Below are positions 9,398-17,048 of a stretch of 49,280 nucleotides of DNA, piece after piece (within the stretch, counting starts at the first letter, position 1; every line of letters starts with the position of its first letter). The position numbers and the translations under genes are program-made. The stretch comes from Gemmatimonadaceae bacterium (GTDB taxonomy: Bacteria > Gemmatimonadota > Gemmatimonadetes > Gemmatimonadales > Gemmatimonadaceae), in the NCBI GenBank assembly GCA_013361935.1, contig JABFXC010000119.1, forward strand, positions 1-49,280. The letters are read 5' to 3'. The notes beneath the pieces are model-generated. The model saw only the letters and a program-made list of their open reading frames with translations. It made no database searches and was not told the DNA's origin.

Positions 9398-9901
9398 ATG
9401 AGTACCCCGCGCATGGCATTGCGAGACTGGTCCACCAGACGGATCCTGACTATGTGGCTCATCGGGATCGGCGCAGAGCTCGTCCTGCTCGCCGGTACCG
9501 CGGCATACTCGCGCCTGACGGAGTCGCCTCGAGAGCGAGAGCTGCGGCTGTGGGCAGATCGGAGCCGGCGGCAGTGGCAGGCATACGAGGACAGCGTGGC
9601 TCGCGGCCTCGAGCGACCGCCGCAGGCGATTACGCCAGCGCAGAAGGCCGCGATCCAGGCCCTGCTTCGTGACTCCCTCGGGGTCACGTGGGAGACGCAT
9701 GGTAACGTGACGACGATCAAGGGCCCTCCCGCGTTCGATAGCGCAGTCCGCCGAGCCACCACCAACCTGGGCAACGCACTGCTGCTCGCCGCAGTGCTGT
9801 ACCTGTCGATTCCCATCGTGCTCGTGGGAGTGACGGTGTCGTGGCTCATCGAGCGCCGTCCGTGGCAGCACCGTCCGGCCGTCGACGCGCCTGCCGGCTG
9901 A
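9398..9901 (+). CDS. Cassette 7: membrane protein with two transmembrane segments
   Basis: 167 residues. Hydrophobic segments at about 15-37 and 132-155 flank a charged domain rich in Arg, Glu and Gln (RERELRLWADRSRRQWQAYE), which would face one side of the membrane. No family is recognised. I chose the ATG at 9398, preceded by GAGG; a GTG at 9383 lies in the decayed R' core and an ATG at 9413 is also possible. The stop falls in the degenerate R'' of the next site. Confidence 0.65.
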   Translation: MSTPRMALRDWSTRRILTMWLIGIGAELVLLAGTAAYSRLTESPRERELRLWADRSRRQWQAYEDSVARGLERPPQAITPAQKAAIQALLRDSLGVTWETHGNVTTIKGPPAFDSAVRRATTNLGNALLLAAVLYLSIPIVLVGVTVSWLIERRPWQHRPAVDAPAG

Positions 9902-9995
9902 CGTGGCGCTGAGGCTGACTAGGCCACGCTATTGAAAGTGGCGCCTCCGGCGCCCCATCATGAGACCGCATCACAGTTTGCCCAGGACGTCGGGC
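9896..9995 (+). repeat. attC site 7 (decayed)
   Basis: R'' reads GGCTGAC (9896-9902) and L'' GCTGAGGCTGAC. The centre keeps the CGCTATTGAA / GGCGCCTCCGGCGCC hairpin, and R' reads GTCGGGC (9989-9995). Several A:T positions of the cores have turned into G:C. Confidence 0.8.
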
Positions 9996-10011
9996 CACGA
10001 TCGAGGTTTCG

Positions 10012-10641
10012 ATGAGCCAGATCTCACCCTCCCGCGACACCGAGTCGCCACGCGCACTGGAACGCATCCGGAATCACCTGGGGCGTCTCGCGCTCGGCAG
10101 CCTTGGGGCGCTGGGCCTCGGCGCGGCCGCGCTCTCCCTCCATCTCATTCCCGCCGCGTGGCGGGCGGCGAAAGGACCGCTCGTGGTCGTGGCCGTCGCG
10201 AGTGTCGCCATCGAGGAGGCGCTGCGCGTGATGGGCCGCGCCCGGCGTGGGGTCCGCCTGCCGTGGCTCCGCGCGACTGGCGCCCTGGTCGTGGCGAGTT
10301 TTCTGCTCTGGCGCGCCGCCGACCACCTCTGGCCTGCCGCGGTCGATCTCGCGGACTGGATCAACGTCTATCTGACAGGTGCTCTCGGCCTGCTCGGCGT
10401 CGCCGCAGGTATGGATGCGCGGCGCGGCCTCCTGCGGCGTGAGCTCCCGGGGTTCGCCATTGGCGGCGCGATCGCCGGCGCGCTCGGGGTGTTTGGCGTC
10501 GCTGCGCTGCTCCTGGCCGAGGATCGCTTGTCGCGCCAGGTCTGGTGCGAGGGGTTTCTCGCCGCGATGGTCTGCCTTGCGATCGCGGCGTGGGCGTACG
10601 TGCGGGTGCGCCGCGCCGAGCACCGGTCGCCGGCGGCCTGA
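10012..10641 (+). CDS. Cassette 8: multi-pass membrane protein
   Basis: 209 residues with five or six hydrophobic segments (about 28-50, 56-72, 88-108, 122-138, 148-170, 180-200) and short basic loops (RARRGVR, DARRGLLRR). It is predicted to be in the inner membrane; no family is recognised. The ATG at 10012 is 16 bp downstream of the preceding site and the stop TGA lies in the next degenerate core. Composition is closer to the host than that of cassettes 1-6, in keeping with longer residence. Confidence 0.7.
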   Translation: MSQISPSRDTESPRALERIRNHLGRLALGSLGALGLGAAALSLHLIPAAWRAAKGPLVVVAVASVAIEEALRVMGRARRGVRLPWLRATGALVVASFLLWRAADHLWPAAVDLADWINVYLTGALGLLGVAAGMDARRGLLRRELPGFAIGGAIAGALGVFGVAALLLAEDRLSRQVWCEGFLAAMVCLAIAAWAYVRVRRAEHRSPAA

Positions 10642-10704
10642 CGTGGTGCCGAAGCTGACGGGGCCACGCTGAGGAGTCCGCGCGGCCCATCTTACGCGTT
10701 AGGC
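10636..10704 (+). repeat. attC site 8 (shortened, decayed)
   Basis: R'' GCCTGAC 10636-10642, L'' GCCGAAGCTGAC, R' GTTAGGC 10698-10704. Only 69 bp, and L' is not recognisable. It marks the visible right end of the array; GGCGCTGAAGCGGAC at about 10811-10825 may be a further L'' remnant. Confidence 0.65.
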
Positions 10705-10929
10705 CGCTACGCGCCTCGCGCCTGACGACCCCTCCGCATATCGACGCCACGGATCACTGGCGGGTGAGTCAGCCGGCGGTCGATTGCCTGTCCGCGTGGG
10801 GTGGGATCCTGGCGCTGAAGCGGACGAAAGCTCGCCCCGGAAGGGACGCTGTCGAATTTCGCCCCCGTCGTTCGTCGTGAGTGCAGGGGTTACAGTCCCC
10901 GGATCGCCACCCTCACCTGGGAGAAGGCC
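10705..10929. other. Spacer after cassette array
   Basis: 225 bp without a credible gene. It contains one isolated match to the attC L'' block (GGCGCTGAAGCGGAC, from 10811) but no partner half, so it may be the remains of a dead cassette junction. The ribosome site GGGAGAAGG of the next gene lies at its right end. Confidence 0.45.
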
Positions 10930-11601
10930 ATGCCTCGCGTACGCGTGCACAGCTTCACGATCTCGCTCGACGGCTACGGCGCTGGCCCGCGTCAGACGCG
11001 CGAGGAACCCCTCGGCGTCGGTGGGGAAGCGCTGCACGACTGGCTCATCGCGACCCGCACCTTCCAGAGCATGATCGGCAGGACGGGCGGCACCGTCGGC
11101 GTCGATGACGATTTCGCAGCGCGCTTCGGGGTGGGCGTCGGCGCGTGGATCATGGGGCGCAACATGTTCGGCCCGATCCGTGGCGCGTGGCCCGACGACG
11201 CCTGGCGCGGCTGGTGGGGAAAGAACCCGCCGTACCACGGCCCCGTATTCGTCCTGACTCATCACGGCCGGCCACCGGTCCGGATGGAAGGCGGCACCGT
11301 GTTCCACTTCGTGACGGGCGGGGCGCGGGAGGCGCTCGAACGGGCGACGGAGGCGGCGCAGGGAAAGGACGTGCAGATCGGCGGCGGCGTGTCGACGATC
11401 CGCCAGTATCTCGAGGCGGGTCTCATCGACGAGCTGCACCTGGCCATCGCGCCCAGGCTGCTCGGCTCCGGCGAGCATCTGCTGCGCGACCTCGATCTCA
11501 CGGCGCTGGGCTATCAGTGCACCGCCCACGTACCGACCGCCGCCGCGACCCATGTCGTGCTCACGAGACGTTCGCCAGCCGAGGCGGAGACCGGTCGTTG
11601 A
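10930..11601 (+). CDS. RibD C-terminal / dihydrofolate reductase-like protein
   Basis: A 223-residue NAD(P)H-dependent reductase fold protein. MPRVRVHSFTISLDGYGAGP is the typical first strand with the S-x-D-G signature of the RibD_C/YwjB/YyaP family; GAWIMGRNMFGPIRG is the G-R-x-x-F motif, and KDVQIGGGVSTIRQYLEAGLIDELHL is the glycine-rich nucleotide loop. True substrates of this family are mostly unknown; it is not folate-pathway FolA. The start has a good upstream GGGAGAAGG site. It is just outside the cassette array and convergent with the SRPBCC gene (18 bp between stops). Confidence 0.88.
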   Translation: MPRVRVHSFTISLDGYGAGPRQTREEPLGVGGEALHDWLIATRTFQSMIGRTGGTVGVDDDFAARFGVGVGAWIMGRNMFGPIRGAWPDDAWRGWWGKNPPYHGPVFVLTHHGRPPVRMEGGTVFHFVTGGAREALERATEAAQGKDVQIGGGVSTIRQYLEAGLIDELHLAIAPRLLGSGEHLLRDLDLTALGYQCTAHVPTAAATHVVLTRRSPAEAETGR

Positions 11602-11619
11602 CGAGGCCTTCCGGTCGCC

Positions 11620-12138
11620 TCATCCCCGCTGCTGCTCGGCGACGAGCGTGTCGAGGCGCGCATAGCTCGTCTCCATGCCGTCCGTCATGCCCGTGGAGAT
11701 GGCCGCGTCGCGCGCTTCCTTCGAACCGTAGTCCATCAGCACGACCAGCGTGGTGACGCCGTTCTTCTCGGTGAACGTCGTGCGAGTGATGGCCGGATCC
11801 TTCGCGGGCATCGCGCCGCCGAAGTCGCCGGGATCGTAGTATTCCGCCTGAACGATCTCCCTGGGCGCATCGACTTCGCGGTAGTCGCCGTAAAAGCCGA
11901 ACTCCTTGCCGCCCTCGTCCATGCGCCAGCGCCAGCGATACTTGCCGCCGGGGCGGACATCCATCTCGCACACCGGCATCGACCACCCCGGATAGCCCCC
12001 GATCCAGCGTCGAAAGAGCTCAGGCTCGGTATGCGCCCGCCAGACCAGCGTGCGCGGCGCCCTGAAGTCGCGCGTGACGCGCACCTCCGTGTCGCTCGGC
12101 AGCGAGACCTGCGCCTTGTCGTTGATGGCAGTCGTCAT
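11620..12138 (-). CDS. SRPBCC/AHSA1-family protein
   Basis: A 172-residue cytoplasmic protein of the START/Bet v 1-like fold, AHSA1 subgroup. TRDFRAPRTLVWRAHTEPELFRRWIG is the classic N-terminal helix-grip signature and the conserved GYPGWSMPVCEMDVRPGGKYRW follows. Proteins of this type are typically encoded directly after an ArsR regulator, as here (38 bp downstream of its stop). The ligand is unknown. The start at 12138 is the ATG of MTTAINDKAQ. Expression is expected to follow the palindromic operator upstream of the ArsR gene. Confidence 0.9.
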   Translation of the reverse strand: MTTAINDKAQVSLPSDTEVRVTRDFRAPRTLVWRAHTEPELFRRWIGGYPGWSMPVCEMDVRPGGKYRWRWRMDEGGKEFGFYGDYREVDAPREIVQAEYYDPGDFGGAMPAKDPAITRTTFTEKNGVTTLVVLMDYGSKEARDAAISTGMTDGMETSYARLDTLVAEQQRG

Positions 12139-12176
12139 GCGTGAAATCCTCGGAATGGGTGCGGTGCGGGATTCGG

Positions 12177-12533
12177 CTAGCGGCGCTTGCGTCTCGACCT
12201 CGAAGGCTTGCCCTGCAGCTCGTCGAGCAGGTCGTCGAGGGCCCTGTAACGTCGCTCCCAGAACTGCCGGTATTCCTCGAGCCAAGCGGTCGCTTCGCCG
12301 AGTCGCGCGCCTTCGAGCCTGCGCGGCCGGCGCTGCGCGTCCTGCGCGGTCGAGACGAGGCCGGCGTGCTCCAGCACCTTGAGGTGCTTGGAGATCGCGG
12401 GTTGGCTCATGGCGAAGGGCTCCGCCAGCTCCGCGACCGAGGCGTCCCCGCGGGCGAGCCGGGCGAGGATCGCGCGGCGCGTGGGGTCGGCGAGGGCCGC
12501 GAAGGTGGCGTCGAGGCGCTGGGAGGACGTCAT
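12177..12533 (-). CDS. ArsR-family winged-helix repressor
   Basis: A 118-residue DNA-binding protein. FAALADPTRRAILARLARGDASVAELAEPFAMSQPAISKHLKVLEHAGLV is a complete ArsR-type helix-turn-helix with the DPTRRAIL hallmark. There are no cysteine metal sites, so it belongs to the non-metal branch commonly paired with AHSA1/SRPBCC proteins. The basic tail (GKPSRSRRKRR) may contact DNA. It is the first gene of an operon with the SRPBCC gene; two tandem palindromes immediately upstream make autoregulation likely. Confidence 0.93.
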   Translation of the reverse strand: MTSSQRLDATFAALADPTRRAILARLARGDASVAELAEPFAMSQPAISKHLKVLEHAGLVSTAQDAQRRPRRLEGARLGEATAWLEEYRQFWERRYRALDDLLDELQGKPSRSRRKRR

Positions 12534-12545
12534 GGCTCGCTGTGC

Positions 12546-12578
12546 ATAACCATGGAGTTATGATAACCAATTAGTTAT
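12546..12578. promoter_or_regulatory. Double palindromic operator for the ArsR gene
   Basis: Two 16-bp palindromes of the form ATAAC-N6-GTTAT lie side by side: ATAACCATGGAGTTAT (12546-12561) and ATAACCAATTAGTTAT (12563-12578), separated by 1 bp (17 bp centre to centre). They begin 13 bp upstream of the ArsR start codon. Their AT-rich character contrasts sharply with the surrounding DNA, and they probably overlap the promoter. Confidence 0.8.
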
Positions 12579-12732
12579 GGATGTCAAGAGCTCCAATCGG
12601 AATCATTCCGGGACGACATCGCTGTTCCCATTTCCAAGGGGGATCGCCAGATTGGGTCAACTCGAAGGACGTCGAGCCGACCTTCGTCTTCGTCGGCGCC
12701 TGCACATGAGAGCCCGAATGGTTCAGCAGCGC

Positions 12733-13131
12733 ATGACCATCTCACGCTTCCTTCCGATCCTCCTCGTCTGCCTCGCCGGCTGCGACTCGCCCACCGACAA
12801 CGGCGGGGTCATCTGCCCCGCGTGGATCCAGCGGGCCATCGAGGTCGACGTGACCGACGCGAGCACCGGACTGCCGATCGCGCGGGACGCGAAGGGGATC
12901 GTGCGCGACGGGACCTTCGCCGACTCGCTCCGCGTCGTTGGCTGGCGCGGCTTGCCGCCTAACGACACCGCGACGACGCTCGGGGCGGCGCTCGGCAGGC
13001 GCGGCACCTACGACGTCTACATCGAGCGCGCGGGTTATCAGCCCTGGGCCCAGATGGGCGTGACGCCGCACGTCGGCGCTTGCGGGCTCGAGACGAAGCA
13101 TCTGCAGGCCGCGCTCGCGCGGCAGCCGTAG
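12733..13131 (+). CDS. Lipoprotein with carboxypeptidase-regulatory-like fold
   Basis: 132 residues. The signal peptide MTISRFLPILLVCLAGC has a perfect lipobox (L-A-G-C, Cys17). The mature part contains IEVDVTDASTGLPIARDAKG and a later GTYDVYIERAGYQPW, the two strand pairs typical of CarboxypepD_reg-like beta-sandwiches, which often mediate envelope or surface adhesion. Start 12733 was chosen because the signal peptide begins there; the frame stays open upstream but with no sensible N-terminus. It is a single gene or is cotranscribed with the reductase gene 31 bp downstream. Confidence 0.8.
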   Translation: MTISRFLPILLVCLAGCDSPTDNGGVICPAWIQRAIEVDVTDASTGLPIARDAKGIVRDGTFADSLRVVGWRGLPPNDTATTLGAALGRRGTYDVYIERAGYQPWAQMGVTPHVGACGLETKHLQAALARQP

Positions 13132-13162
13132 GAAGCCGGCAACCCTTTCCCAGCGCGCACCC

Positions 13163-13738
13163 ATGGCCAGAGTGGTCGTCTGCACCAACCTCACGCTCGA
13201 TGGAGTGATGCAGGCGCCGGGACGGCCGGACGAGGACCCGCGCGACGGCTTCACCCACGGCGGCTGGGGCGCGCCGTACGCGGCGATGGCGCACGCCGGC
13301 GAGGTGTTCGGGCGCGCGGGCGCACTGCTTCTCGGCCGCCGCACGTACGTCGACTTCGCGAACACGTGGCCGGCACGCCCGGACAGCCCCTTCACGCCGT
13401 GGCTGAACGCGACGCCGAAGTACGTCGCCTCGCGCACGCTCGCGGCGCCGCTTCCGTGGATCAACTCGATCCTCCTCGACGGCGACGTTCCCGCGGCGGT
13501 GGCGCGGCTCAAGGAGGAGCAGACGAAGGACCTCCTGATCCTCGGCAGCGGTCAGCTCGTGCGGTCGCTCATGCAGCAAGGACTCGTCGACGAGCTCGTT
13601 CTTCTCGTGCACCCGCTCGTGCTCGGCTCCGGGCGCAGGCTGTTCGAGGACGGCGGCGCGGAGGCGACGCTGCGGCTCGTCGCGAGCAGCACGACGCCGA
13701 ACGGCGTCGTCGTGGCGACCTACGAGCCGGTGCGCTGA
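13163..13738 (+). CDS. Dihydrofolate reductase-like (RibD_C) protein
   Basis: 191 residues: MARVVVCTNLTLDGVMQAPG carries the N-terminal L-D-G-x-x-Q signature, GALLLGRRTYVDFANTWP the G-R-x-T-Y motif, and DLLILGSGQLVRSLMQQGLVDELVLLVHPLVLGSGRRLF the nucleotide-binding and C-terminal core. Relatives are presumed NADPH-dependent reductases with unknown substrates. It is the second of three such genes in the window (others at 10930 and 39463), which share the fold but are clearly diverged. Confidence 0.9.
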   Translation: MARVVVCTNLTLDGVMQAPGRPDEDPRDGFTHGGWGAPYAAMAHAGEVFGRAGALLLGRRTYVDFANTWPARPDSPFTPWLNATPKYVASRTLAAPLPWINSILLDGDVPAAVARLKEEQTKDLLILGSGQLVRSLMQQGLVDELVLLVHPLVLGSGRRLFEDGGAEATLRLVASSTTPNGVVVATYEPVR

Positions 13739-13822
13739 GCGGCGGCCTTCCCTTCCCCACCGACGCGCGTGCATGATCGAGGGACCAGCGAGCCATCGTA
13801 CCGTGCACTTCATCAGCGTCCA

Positions 13823-14722
13823 ATGACAGCACATTTCCGCCACTTCCTGCTTTCGATCGCCCTGGCCGCCCTCGCGGTGCCGGCGCACATCGTCTCCGCG
13901 CAGTCGCCCGCGCCCGAAGTGCTCCTCCGTCTCGACGACATCGGGATGAACCATTCGGTGAACATGGCGATCGAGGAGGTCGGCGCGACGAAGATGCCGA
14001 TCTCGGTCTCGGTGCTCTTCGCCTGCCCGTGGTATCAGGAAGCAGTGGAGATCCTGAAGAAGAACCCCCAGATCGCGGTGGGCGTGCATCTCGCGCTCAA
14101 CTCCGAGTGGCGCGGCTATCGCTGGGGGCCGGTGCTCGGAAAGGGCGGAGTCCCTTCGCTCGTCGACAGCGCCGGGTACCTTCGCTCCTCGGGGAGCGAG
14201 TTCCTCGCCAGCGCGTACGACCTCGGCGAGGTGGAGCGCGAGCTGAGCGCGCAGGTGGAGCGCGCGCTGGCGTCGGGGCTGAAGATCAGCTATGTGGACG
14301 CGCACATGGGCACGGCGTGGGCGACGCCGCAGCTTCGCGAGGTGACCGAGCGCGTCGCGCGAAAGTACGGGCTCGGCATCTCGACCTACTTCGGCGAGGA
14401 CTACTTCACGCTCTGGGGCGAGCCGGTGAACGCGAAGACGACGGTGCTTCTCTCGCACCTCGCCGCGGCGAAGCGCGACACCGTCAATCTCGTCGAGGTC
14501 CACGTCGCCGAGCGGACGCCGGAGATGGAGGCGATCTACGACACGAACGCGCCGGAACAGAATGCCCCCGGCGCGGGCGTGGTCGCGCACCGGAAGGCGG
14601 AGCTGGAGACGATGCTCTCGCCCGAGCTCGCGCAGCTGGTGCGCACGGGGAAGATCCGGCTCGTGACGTACCGGGACCTGATGGCGCGCGGCGGGACGGC
14701 CGCGATGCGGCGGCCGCGCTGA
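13823..14722 (+). CDS. Secreted ChbG/HpnK-like polysaccharide deacetylase (YdjC family)
   Basis: 299 residues. A signal peptide ends IVSAQS (about residues 1-27). The catalytic core has LLRLDDIGMNHSVN, the paired Asp that binds metal in the family, then GVHLALNSEW with the metal-binding His, and YVDAHMGTAW, a third conserved segment. ChbG/HpnK enzymes remove N-acetyl groups from chito-oligosaccharides or hopanoid glucosamine; here the signal peptide sends the protein to the periplasm. The start 13823 has the cleanest signal peptide. It is convergent with the propeller gene (8 bp apart) and paralogous to the gene at 21619. Confidence 0.85.
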   Translation: MTAHFRHFLLSIALAALAVPAHIVSAQSPAPEVLLRLDDIGMNHSVNMAIEEVGATKMPISVSVLFACPWYQEAVEILKKNPQIAVGVHLALNSEWRGYRWGPVLGKGGVPSLVDSAGYLRSSGSEFLASAYDLGEVERELSAQVERALASGLKISYVDAHMGTAWATPQLREVTERVARKYGLGISTYFGEDYFTLWGEPVNAKTTVLLSHLAAAKRDTVNLVEVHVAERTPEMEAIYDTNAPEQNAPGAGVVAHRKAELETMLSPELAQLVRTGKIRLVTYRDLMARGGTAAMRRPR

Positions 14723-14730
14723 GGTAGCGC

Positions 14731-16386
14731 CTAACGCAGCAGCCCGTACACGACGACCTGGTTCGAGAACGTCGGGAGGTAGACGCGCCCGTTGGCGACC
14801 GTCGGCGACGCGAACTTCGCGTAGTTCCCGGGCGCGTCGCGGCCGGCCACCTCGCGATTGCTCCACAGCTCCTTGGTGACGTCGCTCGCGTCGAATGCGC
14901 GGAGGATGCCGGGGCTCACCGCGTGCTCCGCGTCGCCGGTGGTCGCGTACGAGGCCCAGAGGATCCCGGTGCCCGCGGTGTTGCCGTCGGAGGAGACGGA
15001 GAGCACGGCACCGCTCTGCCCCGTCGGGCCCTGCGAGCTGAAGACCTTCTCGCCGTTCTGGTCGAGCAGCCCGGCGGCGCGGTCGAAGGGGATCGCGCGC
15101 AGCGCATCGTTCTCGGACCAGACGTAGACGTACTCCGTCCCCGCGCCGCCGTAGTACGCGGCCTGGCAGTGCATGTTGGCGCCCGGGTTCAGCGCGATAG
15201 TCTGCTGGACGCGGTTCGACGACGGCTGGAAGCCGCCCATGTCGTCCTTGTTCAGCAGGTAGAGCGAGCCGTCCTTCGCGCCGGTCAGGAAGAGGTTCGC
15301 GTTGGGGATGAGCAGCGCGCCCATCCCGCCGTAATCGAGGTCGTTGTTCTCGAGGAACTGGTAGTTCGAGGGCGTGAACCAGCTCGCGACCTGCAGCGTC
15401 GAGCCGGAGGGGATGAGCTTCAGCGCGCTCTCGCCGCGGTTCCTCAGGCTGGTCGGGTCGCCGCCGCGTCCCACGGTGCCGTTGCCGGTGACGACGTAGA
15501 GGCTTCCCTGCGCGTCGGCGGCCATCCCCATCCCGCTCTCCCACATCCCGGCCGCGGCGCCGTCGGGAGTCGCATTGTACACCGTCCGCTGCTGCAGCGT
15601 GGCCGCGTCGTAGCCGAGGACCCAGCCATGGTACGGGCCCCAGTCGCAGTGCGAGGAGAAGCTGACGTAGACGACGCCGTTCACGAGCGTCAGCGCCTGA
15701 CGCTGGTTCTGCCGCTTCGCGTCGAAGGTGATCACCCCGTTCGCGCTTCCGTCGCCGCTCCCCGCGTACGTCGCGGCGATCTTCACCGGGCTCCCCGCGA
15801 CTTCGTTTCCCGTGACGATGTCGACGCCGTGCAGGTACTGCACGTAGTCGCTCCCGGTGGTGCTGCGGGCGACGAAGTAGATCGCCTTGTGACCGGCGTC
15901 GATGACGGGGGTGCCGACGATCCCCATGTTTCCGCTGAAGTCGGCGTACTGGCCGCCGCAGGCGCCCGTCATGTCGATGTTCCGCGGCGGGCGCATCCCG
16001 GCGGCGGTGTAGTTCCGCTGCCAGTAGAGGTGCCCGTTGTCGCCGTCGAAGGCGTAGACGCTGTTGTTGACGGTGGCGACGTACACGACGTTGTGCTCGC
16101 CCCCGCCGATCGCGATCTTCCCGGCGACGAGCGGCTGGGCGTAGATCTGGTCGTCCACGGGGAGGGTGGACACCTTTCCGAAGCTCTGCGCGTTGACGTT
16201 GCTCGTCGTGAGCAGCGCCTCGTGATCGTTCCAGCCGGAGCGCGAGAGATCGTTGTGCTGGGTGAGCACGGACACGCCCTGCGGGTTCGGCGGTCCGGGA
16301 TCGGGCGGCCCGCCGCCGGTGTCGGCGATGTCGCGCCCGCACGCGGCGAGCAGGAGGACGAGAACGAGCTGTCCGCGGTTGGCCAT
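14731..16386 (-). CDS. PQQ-like beta-propeller lipoprotein
   Basis: 551 residues. MANRGQLVLVLLLAACG has a lipobox (LAAC, Cys16), and after a Pro/Gly linker the protein is all beta with repeated propeller blades, for example HNVVYVATVNNSVYAFDGDNGHLYWQRNY and GSLYVVTGNGTV, which are PQQ-enzyme-like W-repeats. It also carries HNDLSRSGWNDHEALLTTSNV near the N-terminus, found in secreted pyrrolo-quinoline-quinone-like proteins. No cofactor-binding dehydrogenase residues are evident, so a binding or scaffold role in the periplasm or outer membrane is more likely. The stop lies within a GCCTAACGC word. It is divergent from the methyltransferase gene. Confidence 0.8.
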   Translation of the reverse strand: MANRGQLVLVLLLAACGRDIADTGGGPPDPGPPNPQGVSVLTQHNDLSRSGWNDHEALLTTSNVNAQSFGKVSTLPVDDQIYAQPLVAGKIAIGGGEHNVVYVATVNNSVYAFDGDNGHLYWQRNYTAAGMRPPRNIDMTGACGGQYADFSGNMGIVGTPVIDAGHKAIYFVARSTTGSDYVQYLHGVDIVTGNEVAGSPVKIAATYAGSGDGSANGVITFDAKRQNQRQALTLVNGVVYVSFSSHCDWGPYHGWVLGYDAATLQQRTVYNATPDGAAAGMWESGMGMAADAQGSLYVVTGNGTVGRGGDPTSLRNRGESALKLIPSGSTLQVASWFTPSNYQFLENNDLDYGGMGALLIPNANLFLTGAKDGSLYLLNKDDMGGFQPSSNRVQQTIALNPGANMHCQAAYYGGAGTEYVYVWSENDALRAIPFDRAAGLLDQNGEKVFSSQGPTGQSGAVLSVSSDGNTAGTGILWASYATTGDAEHAVSPGILRAFDASDVTKELWSNREVAGRDAPGNYAKFASPTVANGRVYLPTFSNQVVVYGLLR

Positions 16387-16513
16387 GAGTGATCGGCAGG
16401 GGAAGTGCGCCGGAGTCACTGGACGTCCGGCGCGAGGCTGGCGTGGCAATGTTGATCCACGCCGCGAACGATCGCAAGACGAAGCGCTGGATATCACCAC
16501 CGCGAGGTTTGCC

Positions 16514-17014
16514 ATGTCACACGATCCAGCCGCCGCCGCGCCCGCGACGGCGCGCGCCAGTGCCGGGGTGCATTTCCCGCCGCCCTTCGTGTATGCACTC
16601 GGCATCCTCGCCGGGTGGGCGCTCCAGCGGTGGCGCCCGTGGCCGATCACGGCGGGCCACGCGTCGTGGCGTGGCGTTCTCGCCGCCGTGTGCGCGCTCA
16701 TCTATCTCCTGATCTTCGCGAGCGCGGCGACCGGCTTCCGTCGCGCGCGCACCACGCTCATCCCGAACCGGCCGGCGTCGGCGCTCGTGACGACCGGCAT
16801 CTACGGGCGGACGCGGAACCCGATGTACGTCTCGCTGGTATTCTTCTACCTCGCGTTCGCGCTCTGGCTGAACAGCTGGTGGATGCTCGTTCTGGTCCCC
16901 GTCGTGATCGTCGCCGTCGATCGGCTGGTGATCGCGCGCGAGGAGCGATATCTGGCGAGCGCGTTTCCCGACGACTATCGCGCCTATCGCGCGCGCGTGC
17001 GCCGATGGATCTGA
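16514..17014 (+). CDS. Isoprenylcysteine carboxyl methyltransferase-like membrane protein
   Basis: 166 residues with four hydrophobic helices (about 25-40, 50-70, 103-120, 120-140). The signature TTGIYGRTRNPMYVSLVFFY, followed by AREERYLASAFPDDYRAYRARVRRW, marks the ICMT/PEMT fold, which methylates lipids or prenylated cysteines with S-adenosylmethionine. Bacterial homologues are of unknown substrate. It is divergent from the propeller lipoprotein with a 127-bp gap that should hold both promoters. 34 bp separate it from the next lipoprotein gene. Confidence 0.9.
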   Translation: MSHDPAAAAPATARASAGVHFPPPFVYALGILAGWALQRWRPWPITAGHASWRGVLAAVCALIYLLIFASAATGFRRARTTLIPNRPASALVTTGIYGRTRNPMYVSLVFFYLAFALWLNSWWMLVLVPVVIVAVDRLVIAREERYLASAFPDDYRAYRARVRRWI

Positions 17015-17048
17015 CGGCGCGCCGCACACCGCCACCAGCGGAGATCAT

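Larger units (their letters stand above)
6178..10704 (+). mobile_element. Integron-type gene cassette array without a visible integrase
   Basis: Eight roughly 70-127 bp imperfect palindromes separate small genes that all lie on the same strand. The best six start with R'' (GTCTAAC, GCCTAAC or ATCTAAC) and L'' (GCTGAAGCTGAC); the five best preserved end with L' (GCAGCTTAGC) and R' (GTTAGGC, GTTAGAC or GTTAGAT). L'' carries one extra G compared with the complement of L' (GCTGAAGC against GCTAAGC), as expected for the extrahelical base that sets strand choice in attC. Cassettes run from TTRRRY of one R' to the G of the next. The sites are very alike, as in sedentary chromosomal integrons. No tyrosine recombinase is encoded in the window, so it is either an integrase-less cluster (CALIN) or the integrase lies elsewhere. 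Confidence 0.92.

Noticed and set aside
6178..10704. The palindromic sites considered as ordinary rho-independent terminators or REP elements
   Set aside because: They contain asymmetric conserved cores with an extrahelical base, no T tract, and delimit unrelated genes in one orientation, which fits attC better.
12959..16477. A very long minus-strand open frame (over 1,100 codons)
   Set aside because: It is extremely Arg-rich, has no domain signature, and overlaps genes with clear family motifs (reductase, deacetylase, propeller lipoprotein). High GC leaves antisense frames open.
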